DNA from: an uncultured Pelagibacteraceae bacterium
GTDB taxonomy: Bacteria; Pseudomonadota; Alphaproteobacteria; Pelagibacterales; AG-422-B15
Length of the DNA: 64,000 nucleotides
Assembly (NCBI GenBank): GCA_902526005.1
Contig: CABZIW010000002.1
Location: 124,001-188,000, forward strand
Direction: 5' to 3'
The position numbers were made by a program, and so were the translations under genes. The notes beneath the pieces were generated by a model. That model worked only from the letters and a program-made list of their open reading frames with translations. It had not been told where the DNA came from and did no database searches. The stretch's first letter is position 1; the number at the start of each line of letters is the position of its first letter. Of the stretch, positions 46,492 through 55,291 are shown one piece after another.

Positions 46492-47682
46492 ATGGAAAAT
46501 GATAGCAAATTAACAGTCACGTATGCCGCCTTAGGTCACTTGCTAATGCATATGTTTGCTGCATTCTATTTTGTTATAGTTCTAGCAATTGAAGATGACT
46601 GGAAGCTTAGCTACGATGAATTACTAAATCTTTGGTTTTTAGGATCTTTACTTGTGGGTTTGGGAGCCCTTCCTGCTGGATGGATCAGTGACAGATGGAG
46701 TCGTTCTGGAATGATTGCAATTATGTTCATTGGCTTGGGAATTAGTTCATTATTATGTGGCTTAAGCGGAAATAAAGTTTCTTTATTTATCAGTTTATCA
46801 TTGCTTGGATTGTTTTGCGCTATCTATCACCCCGCTGGAATTTCATGGGTTGTTAACACTTCAAAGGAAACTGGTAAAGCGCTTGGCTTTAATAATATTT
46901 TTGGGGGAGTAGGTATTGGACTAGGTGCCTTTTTTGCGGGTGTATTAATTGAACAATTTAATTGGCAAGCTGCCTTTATGCTGCCCGGATTGATCTCATT
47001 AGCAGTTGGACTAAGTCTAACGTATCATCTTAAATCAGGAAAAATATCATTAAGGAATATATCTTCAGAGCAGTTTAAAGACAATCCTGAAAAAAATCAG
47101 ATGCTAAAAATTGCAATTATTATGCTGTTAAGTATTACATGTTTGAGCTTTGTTTATCAAATTCTTCAGACAAGTCTTCCAAAGGCAATTGATATCAGAC
47201 TTACTGATAGTCTTGATTTATCTACTTCAGATATCGGCTACATAGTTGCCGCGATATATATTGTAAGTGGTTTAATGAATTATGTTGGAGGTATTTTAAC
47301 AGATAAATATTCTGAAAAGCTGATTTATTCAATTGGAATAGTTGGCCAAGGACTCCTCTTGCTCTTAATTGTTAGTCTTTCAAATTACTGGTTAATTGCA
47401 ATAAGTCTTGCAATCGTTGCTTTTAATTCAAGTATACTGCCTGCAGAAAATTTATTACTTGCAAAATTTTCACCTGAAAAATATCAAAGCCTAGTCTACG
47501 GTATTAAATTTATTGTATCATTTACAGTTGGTCCTATTGCACTGATCATGATTTCGAGAAGCTATGATTTAACTGGTGAATTTGGTGTACTCTACTTAGC
47601 TTTTGGATTTGTGATGATAATTATGTTTCTGATTGTATTAACTCTACCTGTAAAAAAAGTAATTACTGGTACAGCTGGGTAG
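46492..47682 (+). CDS. MFS transporter
   Basis: 396 residues with about twelve hydrophobic spans and the loop LPAGWISDRWSRSGMI near residue 60 (the A-motif position between TM2 and TM3). A second half starts after a charged stretch near 200. No substrate can be read. Its last 16 bases lie antisense to the 3' end of tRNA-His, so the final residues GTAG and the stop are encoded by the tRNA complement. It is divergent from the hisS leader with about 95 bases between. Confidence 0.9.
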   Translation: MENDSKLTVTYAALGHLLMHMFAAFYFVIVLAIEDDWKLSYDELLNLWFLGSLLVGLGALPAGWISDRWSRSGMIAIMFIGLGISSLLCGLSGNKVSLFISLSLLGLFCAIYHPAGISWVVNTSKETGKALGFNNIFGGVGIGLGAFFAGVLIEQFNWQAAFMLPGLISLAVGLSLTYHLKSGKISLRNISSEQFKDNPEKNQMLKIAIIMLLSITCLSFVYQILQTSLPKAIDIRLTDSLDLSTSDIGYIVAAIYIVSGLMNYVGGILTDKYSEKLIYSIGIVGQGLLLLLIVSLSNYWLIAISLAIVAFNSSILPAENLLLAKFSPEKYQSLVYGIKFIVSFTVGPIALIMISRSYDLTGEFGVLYLAFGFVMIIMFLIVLTLPVKKVITGTAG

Positions 47683-47743
47683 ATTCGAACTACCGACCTC
47701 CTGAACCACAACCAGGCGCTCTAACCAACTGAGCTACAGCTGC
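47667..47743 (-). tRNA. tRNA-His (GTG), no encoded G-1, A73, CCA encoded
   Basis: On minus a full cloverleaf folds: acceptor GCAGCTG/CAGCTGT, D-arm GCTC...GAGC, anticodon loop TTGTGGT with GTG, T-arm GGTAG-TTCGAAT-CTACC, then A73 and an encoded CCA. The base before position 1 is T, so the G-1 that bacterial tRNA-His normally has is absent, and the discriminator is A rather than C. Pair 1-72 is G-U. These are the traits of the unusual alphaproteobacterial tRNA-His. The MFS stop lies antisense to its 3' end. Confidence 0.95.
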
Positions 47744-47748
47744 ATAAG

Positions 47749-47824
47749 TGGTGGCTCGAGGTGGAATTGAACCACCGACACAAGGATTTTCAGTCCTTTG
47801 CTCTACCAACTGAGCTATCGAGCC
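47749..47824 (-). tRNA. tRNA-Phe (GAA), CCA encoded
   Basis: On minus: acceptor GGCTCGA/TCGAGCC, D-arm GCTC...GAGC, anticodon stem AAGGA/TCCTT around loop CTGAAAA with anticodon GAA, T-arm GGTGG-TTCAATT-CCACC, discriminator A and encoded CCA. 76 bases. It is five bases before tRNA-His on the same strand, so the two are probably processed from one transcript. Confidence 0.96.
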
Positions 47825-47893
47825 ATTTAATTAGTGATCCTAGTCTTTTATTCTATAACATTAATTCGTGCAAAGAAAATATTCTGAATACAG

Positions 47894-48250
47894 TTAATCC
47901 AGAAAAACCTTTAATCTACTGATTAATTGGTCAACATTATCAAATGAATTCATCTCATGGGAATTAATTATTAATTTAAATTCATCCTTCTCATTAATAA
48001 AAACACATGGTAGCTCTGTTTTCTCATCAACAAAATCAAGTTCTTTTAGATGATCAATATAGTAAAATCGGCTATGTGCATTTATATTATTAAGAAATTC
48101 TTTCCACTTTATTTCTTTACCTAAATTATTGTATGTAATTGAGCATAAGTTGCAGTCATAAGTTTTTGGCGATATTATTTTATGCGCCCAATCTATAAAG
48201 GCATTTCCGATACCACTTTTTGCATTATAAATAAAAATTAATTCAATCAT
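47894..48250 (-). CDS. Conserved hypothetical protein with YNAxSG and CxLC motifs
   Basis: 118 residues, cytoplasmic by composition. MIELIFIYNAKSGIGNAFIDWAHKIISP and YDCNLCSITYN, with two close cysteines, recall a widespread uncharacterised family of similar size. I know no function for it. Its start overlaps the end of maf by four bases, so it is cotranscribed with maf and infA, and it is followed by the tRNA pair. Confidence 0.8.
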   Translation of the reverse strand: MIELIFIYNAKSGIGNAFIDWAHKIISPKTYDCNLCSITYNNLGKEIKWKEFLNNINAHSRFYYIDHLKELDFVDEKTELPCVFINEKDEFKLIINSHEMNSFDNVDQLISRLKVFLD

Positions 48251-48813
48251 TTATATCCAGCTGAAAGAAGGAGATTTTTGACTTCAAATAAGGGTAAACC
48301 GACTACATTTGAGTAAGATCCATTTAGGGATTTGATAAAAGACTCTGCCATCCCTTGAATTTTATATGACCCTGCAACACCTTGCCAGTCATTAGTTTTC
48401 ATATAATCTTCTATATCTTGACCGCTTAATACTTTAAAACTAACAACTGTCGTAACGGTTTTTTTAAATATTCTATTTTCTAGATTTCTTATACAAATGG
48501 AAGTGCTGACTCTATGTCTTTTTCCCGATAGTCGAAGTAAGTTTTTATAAGCAATATTTTCGTCATCTGTTTTATCTATGAGTTTTCTACCAGTATAGGC
48601 AATCGTATCAGCAGTTAAAATTACTGAGTCTTTATACTTATTTTGAAAATGTTTTAGTTTCTCATGTGCTATACGTTTACAATATTGAAGAGGTAGCTCA
48701 TTACTTTTAATGGACTCATCTATATTTGGGGAAACTATCTCACTTGGATTGATGTTAAGTTTTGCCAATAACTCAAGTCTTCGTGGAGATGCGCTGCCTA
48801 GAATTAGCTTCAA
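48247..48813 (-). CDS. Maf-family nucleotide pyrophosphatase
   Basis: 188 residues. LILGSASPRRLELLAKL at the N-terminus, KDSVILTADTIAY near residue 61 and GVAGSYKIQGMAESFIKSLNGSYSNVVGLPL near 144 are the Maf blocks. Such enzymes hydrolyse non-canonical or modified nucleoside triphosphates. It follows infA by 12 bases in the conserved alphaproteobacterial order infA-maf. Confidence 0.93.
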   Translation of the reverse strand: MKLILGSASPRRLELLAKLNINPSEIVSPNIDESIKSNELPLQYCKRIAHEKLKHFQNKYKDSVILTADTIAYTGRKLIDKTDDENIAYKNLLRLSGKRHRVSTSICIRNLENRIFKKTVTTVVSFKVLSGQDIEDYMKTNDWQGVAGSYKIQGMAESFIKSLNGSYSNVVGLPLFEVKNLLLSAGYK

Positions 48814-48825
48814 AATAATCTCAAA

Positions 48826-49044
48826 CTACTTATATCGAAATATTATTCTGCCTTTGGTTAGATCGTAAGGTGTAACCTGAACAAGAACCTCATCCCCGGC
48901 AAGTACTCTGATTCTATTTTTTCTCATTCTTCCTGCTGTATGTGCTAATACTTCATGGCCATTTTCTAACTCTACTTTAAACATTGCGTTGGGAAGTAAA
49001 TCTGTAACCTTACCCTTGAACTCTAGTATTTCTTCTTTTGACAT
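48826..49044 (-). CDS. infA: Translation initiation factor IF-1
   Basis: 72 residues, exact family length. [20 protein letters not shown] and [19 protein letters not shown] show the single OB-fold of IF-1, which occupies the ribosomal A site in initiation. It follows hisD by three bases. Confidence 0.97.
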   Translation of the reverse strand: MSKEEILEFKGKVTDLLPNAMFKVELENGHEVLAHTAGRMRKNRIRVLAGDEVLVQVTPYDLTKGRIIFRYK

Positions 49045-49047
49045 AAA

Positions 49048-50343
49048 TTATTTTTTTGTAAGCCTATATTCTATTGATCTTGAATGCCCGTCAAGACCTT
49101 CATTATCTGCGATTTTAATAGCACTATCTCCAACTTGTTCAATACCTTCTTTTGAAAATTCAACAAGTGATATTTTTTTGAGAAAATCAAAAACAGATAG
49201 TCCGGAAGAAAATTTAGCACTTCTAGAAGTGGGAAGTACATGGCTTGGACCTGCTAAATAGTCTCCAAGTGCCTCAGGTGTGTTACGGCCCATAAAAACT
49301 GCTCCAGCATTTTTTATTCTTTTAAGAATATCTTCCGGATTATCAACTAATAATTCCAAGTGTTCTGGTGCTAATTTATTAGATAATAAAACAGCTTCTT
49401 CAAGATTTTGAGTGATAATTATCTTTCCATTATTTTTCCAGCTTGAAGCCGCTATATCCTTTCGAGGAAGGGAATCTATCTGGTTCTCGACTTCTTTATT
49501 TACAGCATCTCCTAATTTCTGATCGGTTGTTAAAAGTATACTTTGTGCGCTTTGGTCATGTTCAGCTTGAGCAATGAGGTCGGCTGCAACAATTTTTGGA
49601 TCATTTTTTTCATCAGCAATAATGACTACCTCTGATGGGCCGGCAAACATATCGATGCCTATGAAACCTGAAACTTGTCTTTTTGCTTCAGCAACATAAA
49701 TATTGCCTGGTCCAACAATTTTATTAACAGATTTTATGGTCTTGGTTCCATATGCCAGAGCAGCAACAGCCTGGGCACCTCCTATACAGTATATTTTTTT
49801 TATTCCACAAATTTTTGCGGCATATAACACTGAAGAACTTATAGCGGTATTAGTCATTGGTGTAACCATGGTGATATCTTCAACACCGGCTACAATCGCT
49901 GGTATTGTGTTCATAATTACTGTACTTGGATAACTTGCAGTACCACCTGGGACATAAATACCCACTGACTCAACTGGACGCCAAACATATCCTAACTTTG
50001 AGTTAAGATTGTCTTCATAAACTAAATCATTTGGTAATTGCTTTTCATGATAAGTACGAACACGATCCATTGATACTTTAAGCGCATCACAAAGATCACT
50101 CGGCACGTCACTTGATTGCCTTTCAATTTCATCTTCTTCAAGCAGTATGTTGTTAATATCAAGGCTATTTTTATCAAATTGATGAGTATATTTCAAAAGC
50201 GCTTCATCTCCGTTTTTTCTAATATCGTCAATGATAGCTGCCACAGTCTGAGTAACGTCCGAGTCACTTGATCTGTTCATTGTGAGAAGATTATTAAAAT
50301 CATTCTCAAAATTTTGATCTACAGAATTAATTATTTTTGTCAT
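49048..50343 (-). CDS. hisD: Histidinol dehydrogenase
   Basis: 431 residues, normal length. GYVWRPVESVGIYVPGGTASY near 112, IVGPGNIYVAEAKRQV near 210, IDMFAGPSEVVIIADE near 232 and LIAQAEHDQSAQ near 257 (zinc-ligand region) identify HisD, which performs the last two oxidations of histidine synthesis. It overlaps the DUF2948 gene by 17 bases. It is separate from the hisS-hisZ-hisG operon and has no visible His leader. Confidence 0.96.
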   Translation of the reverse strand: MTKIINSVDQNFENDFNNLLTMNRSSDSDVTQTVAAIIDDIRKNGDEALLKYTHQFDKNSLDINNILLEEDEIERQSSDVPSDLCDALKVSMDRVRTYHEKQLPNDLVYEDNLNSKLGYVWRPVESVGIYVPGGTASYPSTVIMNTIPAIVAGVEDITMVTPMTNTAISSSVLYAAKICGIKKIYCIGGAQAVAALAYGTKTIKSVNKIVGPGNIYVAEAKRQVSGFIGIDMFAGPSEVVIIADEKNDPKIVAADLIAQAEHDQSAQSILLTTDQKLGDAVNKEVENQIDSLPRKDIAASSWKNNGKIIITQNLEEAVLLSNKLAPEHLELLVDNPEDILKRIKNAGAVFMGRNTPEALGDYLAGPSHVLPTSRSAKFSSGLSVFDFLKKISLVEFSKEGIEQVGDSAIKIADNEGLDGHSRSIEYRLTKK

Positions 50344-50749
50344 TCTCTATTTTTTCAATATTCCAGGGTTCACCCTGATCTTCTAATTTGCATCTTATTA
50401 TTTCAGTTTCGAGCTTTATAATTGCATCATTTTTGAAAAGCAATTCAATTTCTATATTTTTAGAATTGTTAGGATAATAATTAAAAGTTACGAGTTCTAG
50501 TGTCTTATTTTTGTTCAATTGATCTATGTTTTTTGAGTAAACCGATAAAACATCTTCAAAGCTTAGTACTGCTTTTATTCTTTGATCTACTTTATTTACT
50601 ATTTTTTCCTCCCACATAAATCTAGTAATCATAAGAAAAAATGACCTAATTGATGGCAAATATTTGATATCATTTACTTCAATAAGTCCGTCTTGAAGTA
50701 TGGTTGAGATAATTTTTAGCTCGTCAGTATCAATTGCATTAAGATTCAT
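50327..50749 (-). CDS. DUF2948 family protein
   Basis: 140 residues. MNLNAIDTDELKIISTILQDGLIEVNDIKYLPSIRSF and FMWEE match DUF2948, an alphaproteobacterial family with no proven function that usually sits between murA and hisD, as here. It overlaps hisD by 17 bases and follows murA by five. Confidence 0.87.
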   Translation of the reverse strand: MNLNAIDTDELKIISTILQDGLIEVNDIKYLPSIRSFFLMITRFMWEEKIVNKVDQRIKAVLSFEDVLSVYSKNIDQLNKNKTLELVTFNYYPNNSKNIEIELLFKNDAIIKLETEIIRCKLEDQGEPWNIEKIENDKNN

Positions 50750-50754
50750 TTATC

Positions 50755-52017
50755 CTAATTTATTCTCCGAATATCTGCACCGCAAGCTTGCAATTTTTTC
50801 TCTATTTTCTCATAACCTCGATCAAGATGATAAATTCGGTTCAATGTTGTTTCACCTTTAGCAACTAATCCAGCTAAAATTAAACTTACCGAGGCCCGTA
50901 AATCAGTTGCCATGACTTGAGCTGAGATAAACCCTTTGCATGGATTAATAACTGCTGTTTTCCCTTTGGTTTCAATATTAGCGCCCATACGGTTTAGTTC
51001 TGGAACATGCATGAATCTGTTTTCAAAAATGTTTTCAGTTATTTGTGATTTAGATTTTCCAAGAGATAATAAAACCATCATTTGTGCTTGTACATCAGTT
51101 GGGAACCCTGGATATTCCATTGTATTAATATCAATACCATCAGAGATCTCAGATTGATTAACAATAATGCTATTCTCACCTATTGAGTAATGAATAGATA
51201 GCTCATTCAATAATTCCAATACATTGCTGATATGCTCAAGGTTTAGATTTGTAATCTTGAGATCGTTACCAATTATAGTTCCTCCAATTATATATGTGAT
51301 TGCTTCTATGCGATCAGGGATAATTGAGTGGACAGCACCTTGGAGTTGGTCAACACCTTGAATGTGAACATTTCTGTTTTCTCCTAATTCGATTTTAGCG
51401 CCCATCTTATTAAGACAGTCAATAAGATCCATAACCTCAGGCTCAACTGCGATATTTCTAATTTCACTTTCTCCTCGAGCAAGCGATGCAGCCATAATTA
51501 TGTTTTCAGTAGCTCCTACTGATACTTTTGAAAAATTAATTTTATTTCCTTTTAAGCCATCAGGGGCGCTGCATTTTATATATCCTCCATCTAATTCAAA
51601 TGTTGCGCCAAGTTTCGTCAATGCATCTATGTGCAGATCTACTGGTCGAGCACCTATTGCGCACCCCCCTGGAAGAGATACGCTTGCGTGCCTTTTGCGT
51701 GCAAGTAATGGTCCAAGAACTAATATACTAGCCCTCATCTTTCTAACTAAATCGTACTCCGCTATTGCACTTTCAGAGTCTGAATAACAAAGTGTAAGAC
51801 GATTTGTTTTAGCATCTTTTTTTGTAACATTGACACCAAGCGATGATAAAACTAATGACATTGTATTTACATCAACTAAATCTGGTACGTTTTCGAGTTC
51901 TAAATTTTCATCAGTAAGAATACTTGCGGCCATTATTGGAAGAGATGCATTTTTTGATCCACTAACAGGAACAGAACCTTGGAGAAGGTTTCCTCCATTT
52001 ATCAATATTTTTTGCAT
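50755..52017 (-). CDS. murA: UDP-N-acetylglucosamine 1-carboxyvinyltransferase
   Basis: 420 residues, normal length. PVSGSKNASLPIMAA near residue 18, the active-site loop PGGCAIGARPVDLHIDAL near 115 with the catalytic Cys present, and DLRASVSLILAGLVAKGET near 370. It makes the first committed step of peptidoglycan synthesis in the cytoplasm. Having Cys rather than Asp in the loop, it should be sensitive to fosfomycin. It follows dcd by seven bases. Confidence 0.96.
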   Translation of the reverse strand: MQKILINGGNLLQGSVPVSGSKNASLPIMAASILTDENLELENVPDLVDVNTMSLVLSSLGVNVTKKDAKTNRLTLCYSDSESAIAEYDLVRKMRASILVLGPLLARKRHASVSLPGGCAIGARPVDLHIDALTKLGATFELDGGYIKCSAPDGLKGNKINFSKVSVGATENIIMAASLARGESEIRNIAVEPEVMDLIDCLNKMGAKIELGENRNVHIQGVDQLQGAVHSIIPDRIEAITYIIGGTIIGNDLKITNLNLEHISNVLELLNELSIHYSIGENSIIVNQSEISDGIDINTMEYPGFPTDVQAQMMVLLSLGKSKSQITENIFENRFMHVPELNRMGANIETKGKTAVINPCKGFISAQVMATDLRASVSLILAGLVAKGETTLNRIYHLDRGYEKIEKKLQACGADIRRIN

Positions 52018-52024
52018 GAACGAT

Positions 52025-52579
52025 TTAAAGCTTAGGTAAAGTAACCCCTTTTTGCATCATATATTTACCTTTACGATCTTTATATGAAACTTCTGGTGGC
52101 GCTTCTCCCTTATAGAATAAAAACTGGCACGCTCCCTCATTAGCATAAATTTTTGCAGGTAATGGAGTTGTGTTAGAAAATTCTAAAGTTACGTGACCCT
52201 CCCACTCTGGCTCGAGAGGAGTAACATTTACGATAATACCACATCTCGCATAAGTTGATTTTCCCAAACAAATTACAAGAACATCGCGAGGAATTCTAAA
52301 ATACTCAACGGTTCTTGCTAATGCAAATGAGTTAGGTGGAATTATGCATTCTTTACCAGGCCGATCTACAAACCCTTTATCATCAAAGTTTTTTGGATCA
52401 ACTAAAGCAGAGTCTACATTGGTGAAAATCTTAAATTCTTCTGAAACCCTTGCATCGTAACCATATGATGAAAGGCCAAAAGAAATTGTACCTTCTTTTT
52501 TTTGTCCATCAACGAACGGTTCAATCATTCCTTCTTCCAAGGCTTTTTTCTTTATCCAGTTATCCGACATGATTGTCAT
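52025..52579 (-). CDS. dcd: dCTP deaminase
   Basis: 184 residues. [20 protein letters not shown] near residue 33, [37 protein letters not shown] region near 107-145 and the C-terminal [15 protein letters not shown] match Dcd, which turns dCTP to dUTP in thymidylate supply. An alternative start is the Met three codons on (MSDNW). It starts one base after the stop of a tiny upstream ORF. Confidence 0.94.
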   Translation of the reverse strand: MTIMSDNWIKKKALEEGMIEPFVDGQKKEGTISFGLSSYGYDARVSEEFKIFTNVDSALVDPKNFDDKGFVDRPGKECIIPPNSFALARTVEYFRIPRDVLVICLGKSTYARCGIIVNVTPLEPEWEGHVTLEFSNTTPLPAKIYANEGACQFLFYKGEAPPEVSYKDRKGKYMMQKGVTLPKL

Positions 52580-52580
52580 A

Positions 52581-52715
52581 TTAATCTTCTTTCTTTTGCC
52601 TTCTTTGAAACTCTTTTCTTTTTCTTAAATTTTGCCTTAGTGCCTCAGCAAGCCTTTCTGTGCTGTCGAGCTTTTTATCCTTTTGCTCTTCCTTCGAGGA
52701 ATTGTTTGATTTCAT
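52581..52715 (-). CDS. Small Lys/Arg-rich protein overlapping upstream ORF
   Basis: A 44-codon frame on minus ([16 protein letters not shown]...[23 protein letters not shown]) ends one base before dcd. It starts inside the last 41 bases of the 62-residue ORF upstream, in a different frame. The pattern RLAEALRxNLRKRK resembles small unnamed proteins common in alphaproteobacteria. Ribosome-site support is weak (AGGG about 12 bases off). Function unknown. Confidence 0.5.
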   Translation of the reverse strand: MKSNNSSKEEQKDKKLDSTERLAEALRQNLRKRKEFQRRQKKED

Positions 52716-52863
52716 CTTTATTTAACCCTGCTTTTTTTAATTCTTTGATGAGCTTTTCTTCTTCTTTTTTATCCGTGTTATCAGAAAACTTAGCCTCACG
52801 TTTCTGCTGCTTGGCCATCGCTCTCTCCCCACGTTTTGATTTATAATCGTGATGAATACCCAT
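52675..52863 (-). CDS. Small charged protein of unknown function
   Basis: I use the ATG at 52863 (MGIHHDYKSKRGERAM), with GGAG six bases upstream, rather than the track's 52896 start. The 62-residue product is very rich in Lys and Glu and mostly helical by composition ([20 protein letters not shown]). No family recognised. Its 3' end overlaps a second small ORF leading to dcd, so both are probably in the murA-dcd operon. Confidence 0.6.
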   Translation of the reverse strand: MGIHHDYKSKRGERAMAKQQKREAKFSDNTDKKEEEKLIKELKKAGLNKDEIKQFLEGRAKG

Positions 52864-52948
52864 AATTAACTCCATGAATTGCGCTACTTTATACAATATT
52901 TAATGGATTCTCTAGTAAAAACAAGGGACGCTCATTCCCAGTTATCTG

Positions 52949-54118
52949 CTACTCTTTTATGAATAAATCGCTTGAGAAATCTGAAAACTTTTCTGAGCCA
53001 CTTTCTGTAACACGTAATGAGTGACTTGCCTCTACTCCCCAATCGCCAAATTGCATAACAGCAATCATATGAAATGTAACATTTGGTTGTAAGATAGTTG
53101 GATCACCTTTTGATATGTTTATCGTGTGCTCACCCCAATCAGGTGGATAACCAATTCCAATGGAGTATCCAGTCCGAGATTCCTTTTTGATATCGTATTT
53201 ATCTAATACTGCCCAAAATTTTTGTGCAACGTCATCTGCTGTATTGCCTGGCTTTATGGCTGATATACCCTCATTTAGCGCCTCGTTAGTTGCATTTATG
53301 GCGTCAATTTTTTTTTGTTCTGCTTTTCCAAGCAGAACTGTTCTTGCAAGTGGTGCATGATACCTTTTATAAACACCGGCTATTTCAATTATTGTTGCTT
53401 CGCCTTTAAAAAATCTTTCCTGCGTAGCCGTTAGATGTGAGGCAGAAGTCCCAGCTCCAGTTGGAAGTAAAGTTGCTATACTTGAATATTCTCCTCCATA
53501 CTCTGGAGTTCCATAAAACATTGCTTTTTGTATCTCTCCAACTGCATCGCATTGTCTAACACCTGGATTGATAACATCAATTGCAGTTTGCATTGATTTA
53601 TCAGTAATTAAAGCGGCGTTTTTCATTAGATCAATTTCTGCATCTGATTTCACAAATCGTACCCAATTCACAAGGCGCTCACAATCTTTCAGCGTGGCAT
53701 CAGGAAGCCCGTCTAATAATTTTTTATAACAAAATGCCGTGAAATAATGACTGTCCATTTCAAGTCCAATTGAAAGTTTGTCCCAATTTTTATTTTTAAT
53801 TATTTCAATCAAATAATCATAAGGATGATTTGGCCATGTATGTATATATTTTTCAGCGTAAACAATTATATTTTCTTGTGACCAGCAGTTTTGAAGGAAT
53901 GCCCCTCCAGCATCTTGATCACGTACGAAAAGTAAAGGTTCTTCTAAGTCTATATGTATAATTACACATTGAGCATAATAAAAAGACCATGCATCATAAC
54001 CGGTAAGGTAATTTATGTTTGCTGTATCTTGAGAGACTAATAAATCAATACCCTTTTCTTGCATTGATTTTTTTACTTTATTTAGTCTTTCAATATACTC
54101 ACTTTTAGAAAATATCAT
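52949..54118 (-). CDS. M24-fold hydrolase, Xaa-Pro peptidase/ectoine hydrolase-like
   Basis: 389 residues with a creatinase-like N-terminal domain (INYLTGYDAWSFYYAQ near residue 30) and a pita-bread C-terminal domain (about 170-389; RYHAPLARTVLLG near 254, GIGYPPDWGEHTINIS near 320). The segment YLTGYDAWSFY and overall length recall DoeA/EutD ectoine hydrolases. Its neighbours are an M20 amidohydrolase and a Rieske oxygenase, not the usual ectoine genes. M24 fold is firm; ectoine is a hypothesis. Confidence 0.85.
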   Translation of the reverse strand: MIFSKSEYIERLNKVKKSMQEKGIDLLVSQDTANINYLTGYDAWSFYYAQCVIIHIDLEEPLLFVRDQDAGGAFLQNCWSQENIIVYAEKYIHTWPNHPYDYLIEIIKNKNWDKLSIGLEMDSHYFTAFCYKKLLDGLPDATLKDCERLVNWVRFVKSDAEIDLMKNAALITDKSMQTAIDVINPGVRQCDAVGEIQKAMFYGTPEYGGEYSSIATLLPTGAGTSASHLTATQERFFKGEATIIEIAGVYKRYHAPLARTVLLGKAEQKKIDAINATNEALNEGISAIKPGNTADDVAQKFWAVLDKYDIKKESRTGYSIGIGYPPDWGEHTINISKGDPTILQPNVTFHMIAVMQFGDWGVEASHSLRVTESGSEKFSDFSSDLFIKE

Positions 54119-55281
54119 TAATCATTAAGTCTTTCTTCAACAAGTTTAGACCAAAATGATGAACCAATGACAAGAAGTTTGTCGTTAAAATCATAATTTG
54201 AAGAATGTAAAGATTGTCCATGAGTTCCTTCTGTTCCATTTCCAATTAAAATATAGCATCCAGGCTTAACCATTAGCATCTGGGCAAAATCCTCAGAAAA
54301 TAATTTTGGATCACAATTTCCATCTACTTTATCCTCTCCAAATAGGTCAGCTGCAACCTTACTTGCAAAAGCTGCTTGATCTCTAGAATTAATTGTCATG
54401 TTTGTTCTTGTGAGGTAATTAAAATCATAATCGACACCATGTGCTTTCGCCGTTCCATCTACAATATCTTTCATGCTGCGTTCAATAATTTGATTGGCTT
54501 CTGGTGACAACGCACGTGCATCACCTGAAATGATAGAATGACCGGGCAGTATATTTTCATTGCCATCAGACTCAAATTTTGTGACTGAAACAACACCATT
54601 CATAGCTGGATTAATTTTTCTCGAAACAATTGATTGAAGAGCTGTTATTATTTGAGTACCTACTGTAATAGTATCAACGCCCATGTGTGGCAAGGCTGAA
54701 TGACCTCCCTGACCTCTTAATTCAATTTTAAATAAACTTTCGCTTGCAGTGATAGTTCCTGCTCTTGTTGCAAAGGTTCCAAGTTCCATACCGGGCAAAT
54801 TATGAAAAGCATATACCTCATCCATTGGGAACGTTTCAAACAGCCCATCATCTATCATTGCTTGAGCTCCCTGAGTTTTTTCTTCATCAGGTTGAAAAAT
54901 AAAATAAACAGTTCCGTTAAAATTTTTTGTATTACTTAGATATTTAGCTGCACCTAGAGCCATTGCTGTATGACCATCGTGACCACACGCATGCATTTTA
55001 CCTTCGTGATTGGACTTATACGTGCAGTCATTTTCCTCTGTTACCGGTAATGCATCCATATCTGCACGAATACCAATACTTTTATTACTGTTTCCATTTT
55101 TGAGAACAGCAACAATTCCGGTCTTACCTATGCCTTCATGTACTTCCAGTCCAAAACTCTTTAAAATATCTGCAACTTTTGATGAGGTTATATCTAAGTC
55201 AAAATTTAGCTCAGGATGCGCATGAAAATCATGACGCCACTCAAGCATTTCCTTCTCATAATTTTGTGTAACTGAATTCAT
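54118..55281 (-). CDS. M20 family amidohydrolase
   Basis: 387 residues of the M20D type. RHDFHAHPELNFDLDIT near residue 16, GIRADMDALPVTEEND near 73 and MHACGHDGHTAMALGAAKYL near 93 carry the metal ligands, with FSEDFAQML near 340. Members remove acyl groups from amino acids or conjugates (hippurate, IAA-amino acids, N-acetyl-diamino acids). Its stop shares one base with the M24 gene start and it follows the Rieske gene by ten bases. Substrate unknown. Confidence 0.92.
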   Translation of the reverse strand: MNSVTQNYEKEMLEWRHDFHAHPELNFDLDITSSKVADILKSFGLEVHEGIGKTGIVAVLKNGNSNKSIGIRADMDALPVTEENDCTYKSNHEGKMHACGHDGHTAMALGAAKYLSNTKNFNGTVYFIFQPDEEKTQGAQAMIDDGLFETFPMDEVYAFHNLPGMELGTFATRAGTITASESLFKIELRGQGGHSALPHMGVDTITVGTQIITALQSIVSRKINPAMNGVVSVTKFESDGNENILPGHSIISGDARALSPEANQIIERSMKDIVDGTAKAHGVDYDFNYLTRTNMTINSRDQAAFASKVAADLFGEDKVDGNCDPKLFSEDFAQMLMVKPGCYILIGNGTEGTHGQSLHSSNYDFNDKLLVIGSSFWSKLVEERLND

Positions 55282-55291
55282 TTGGAATAAT

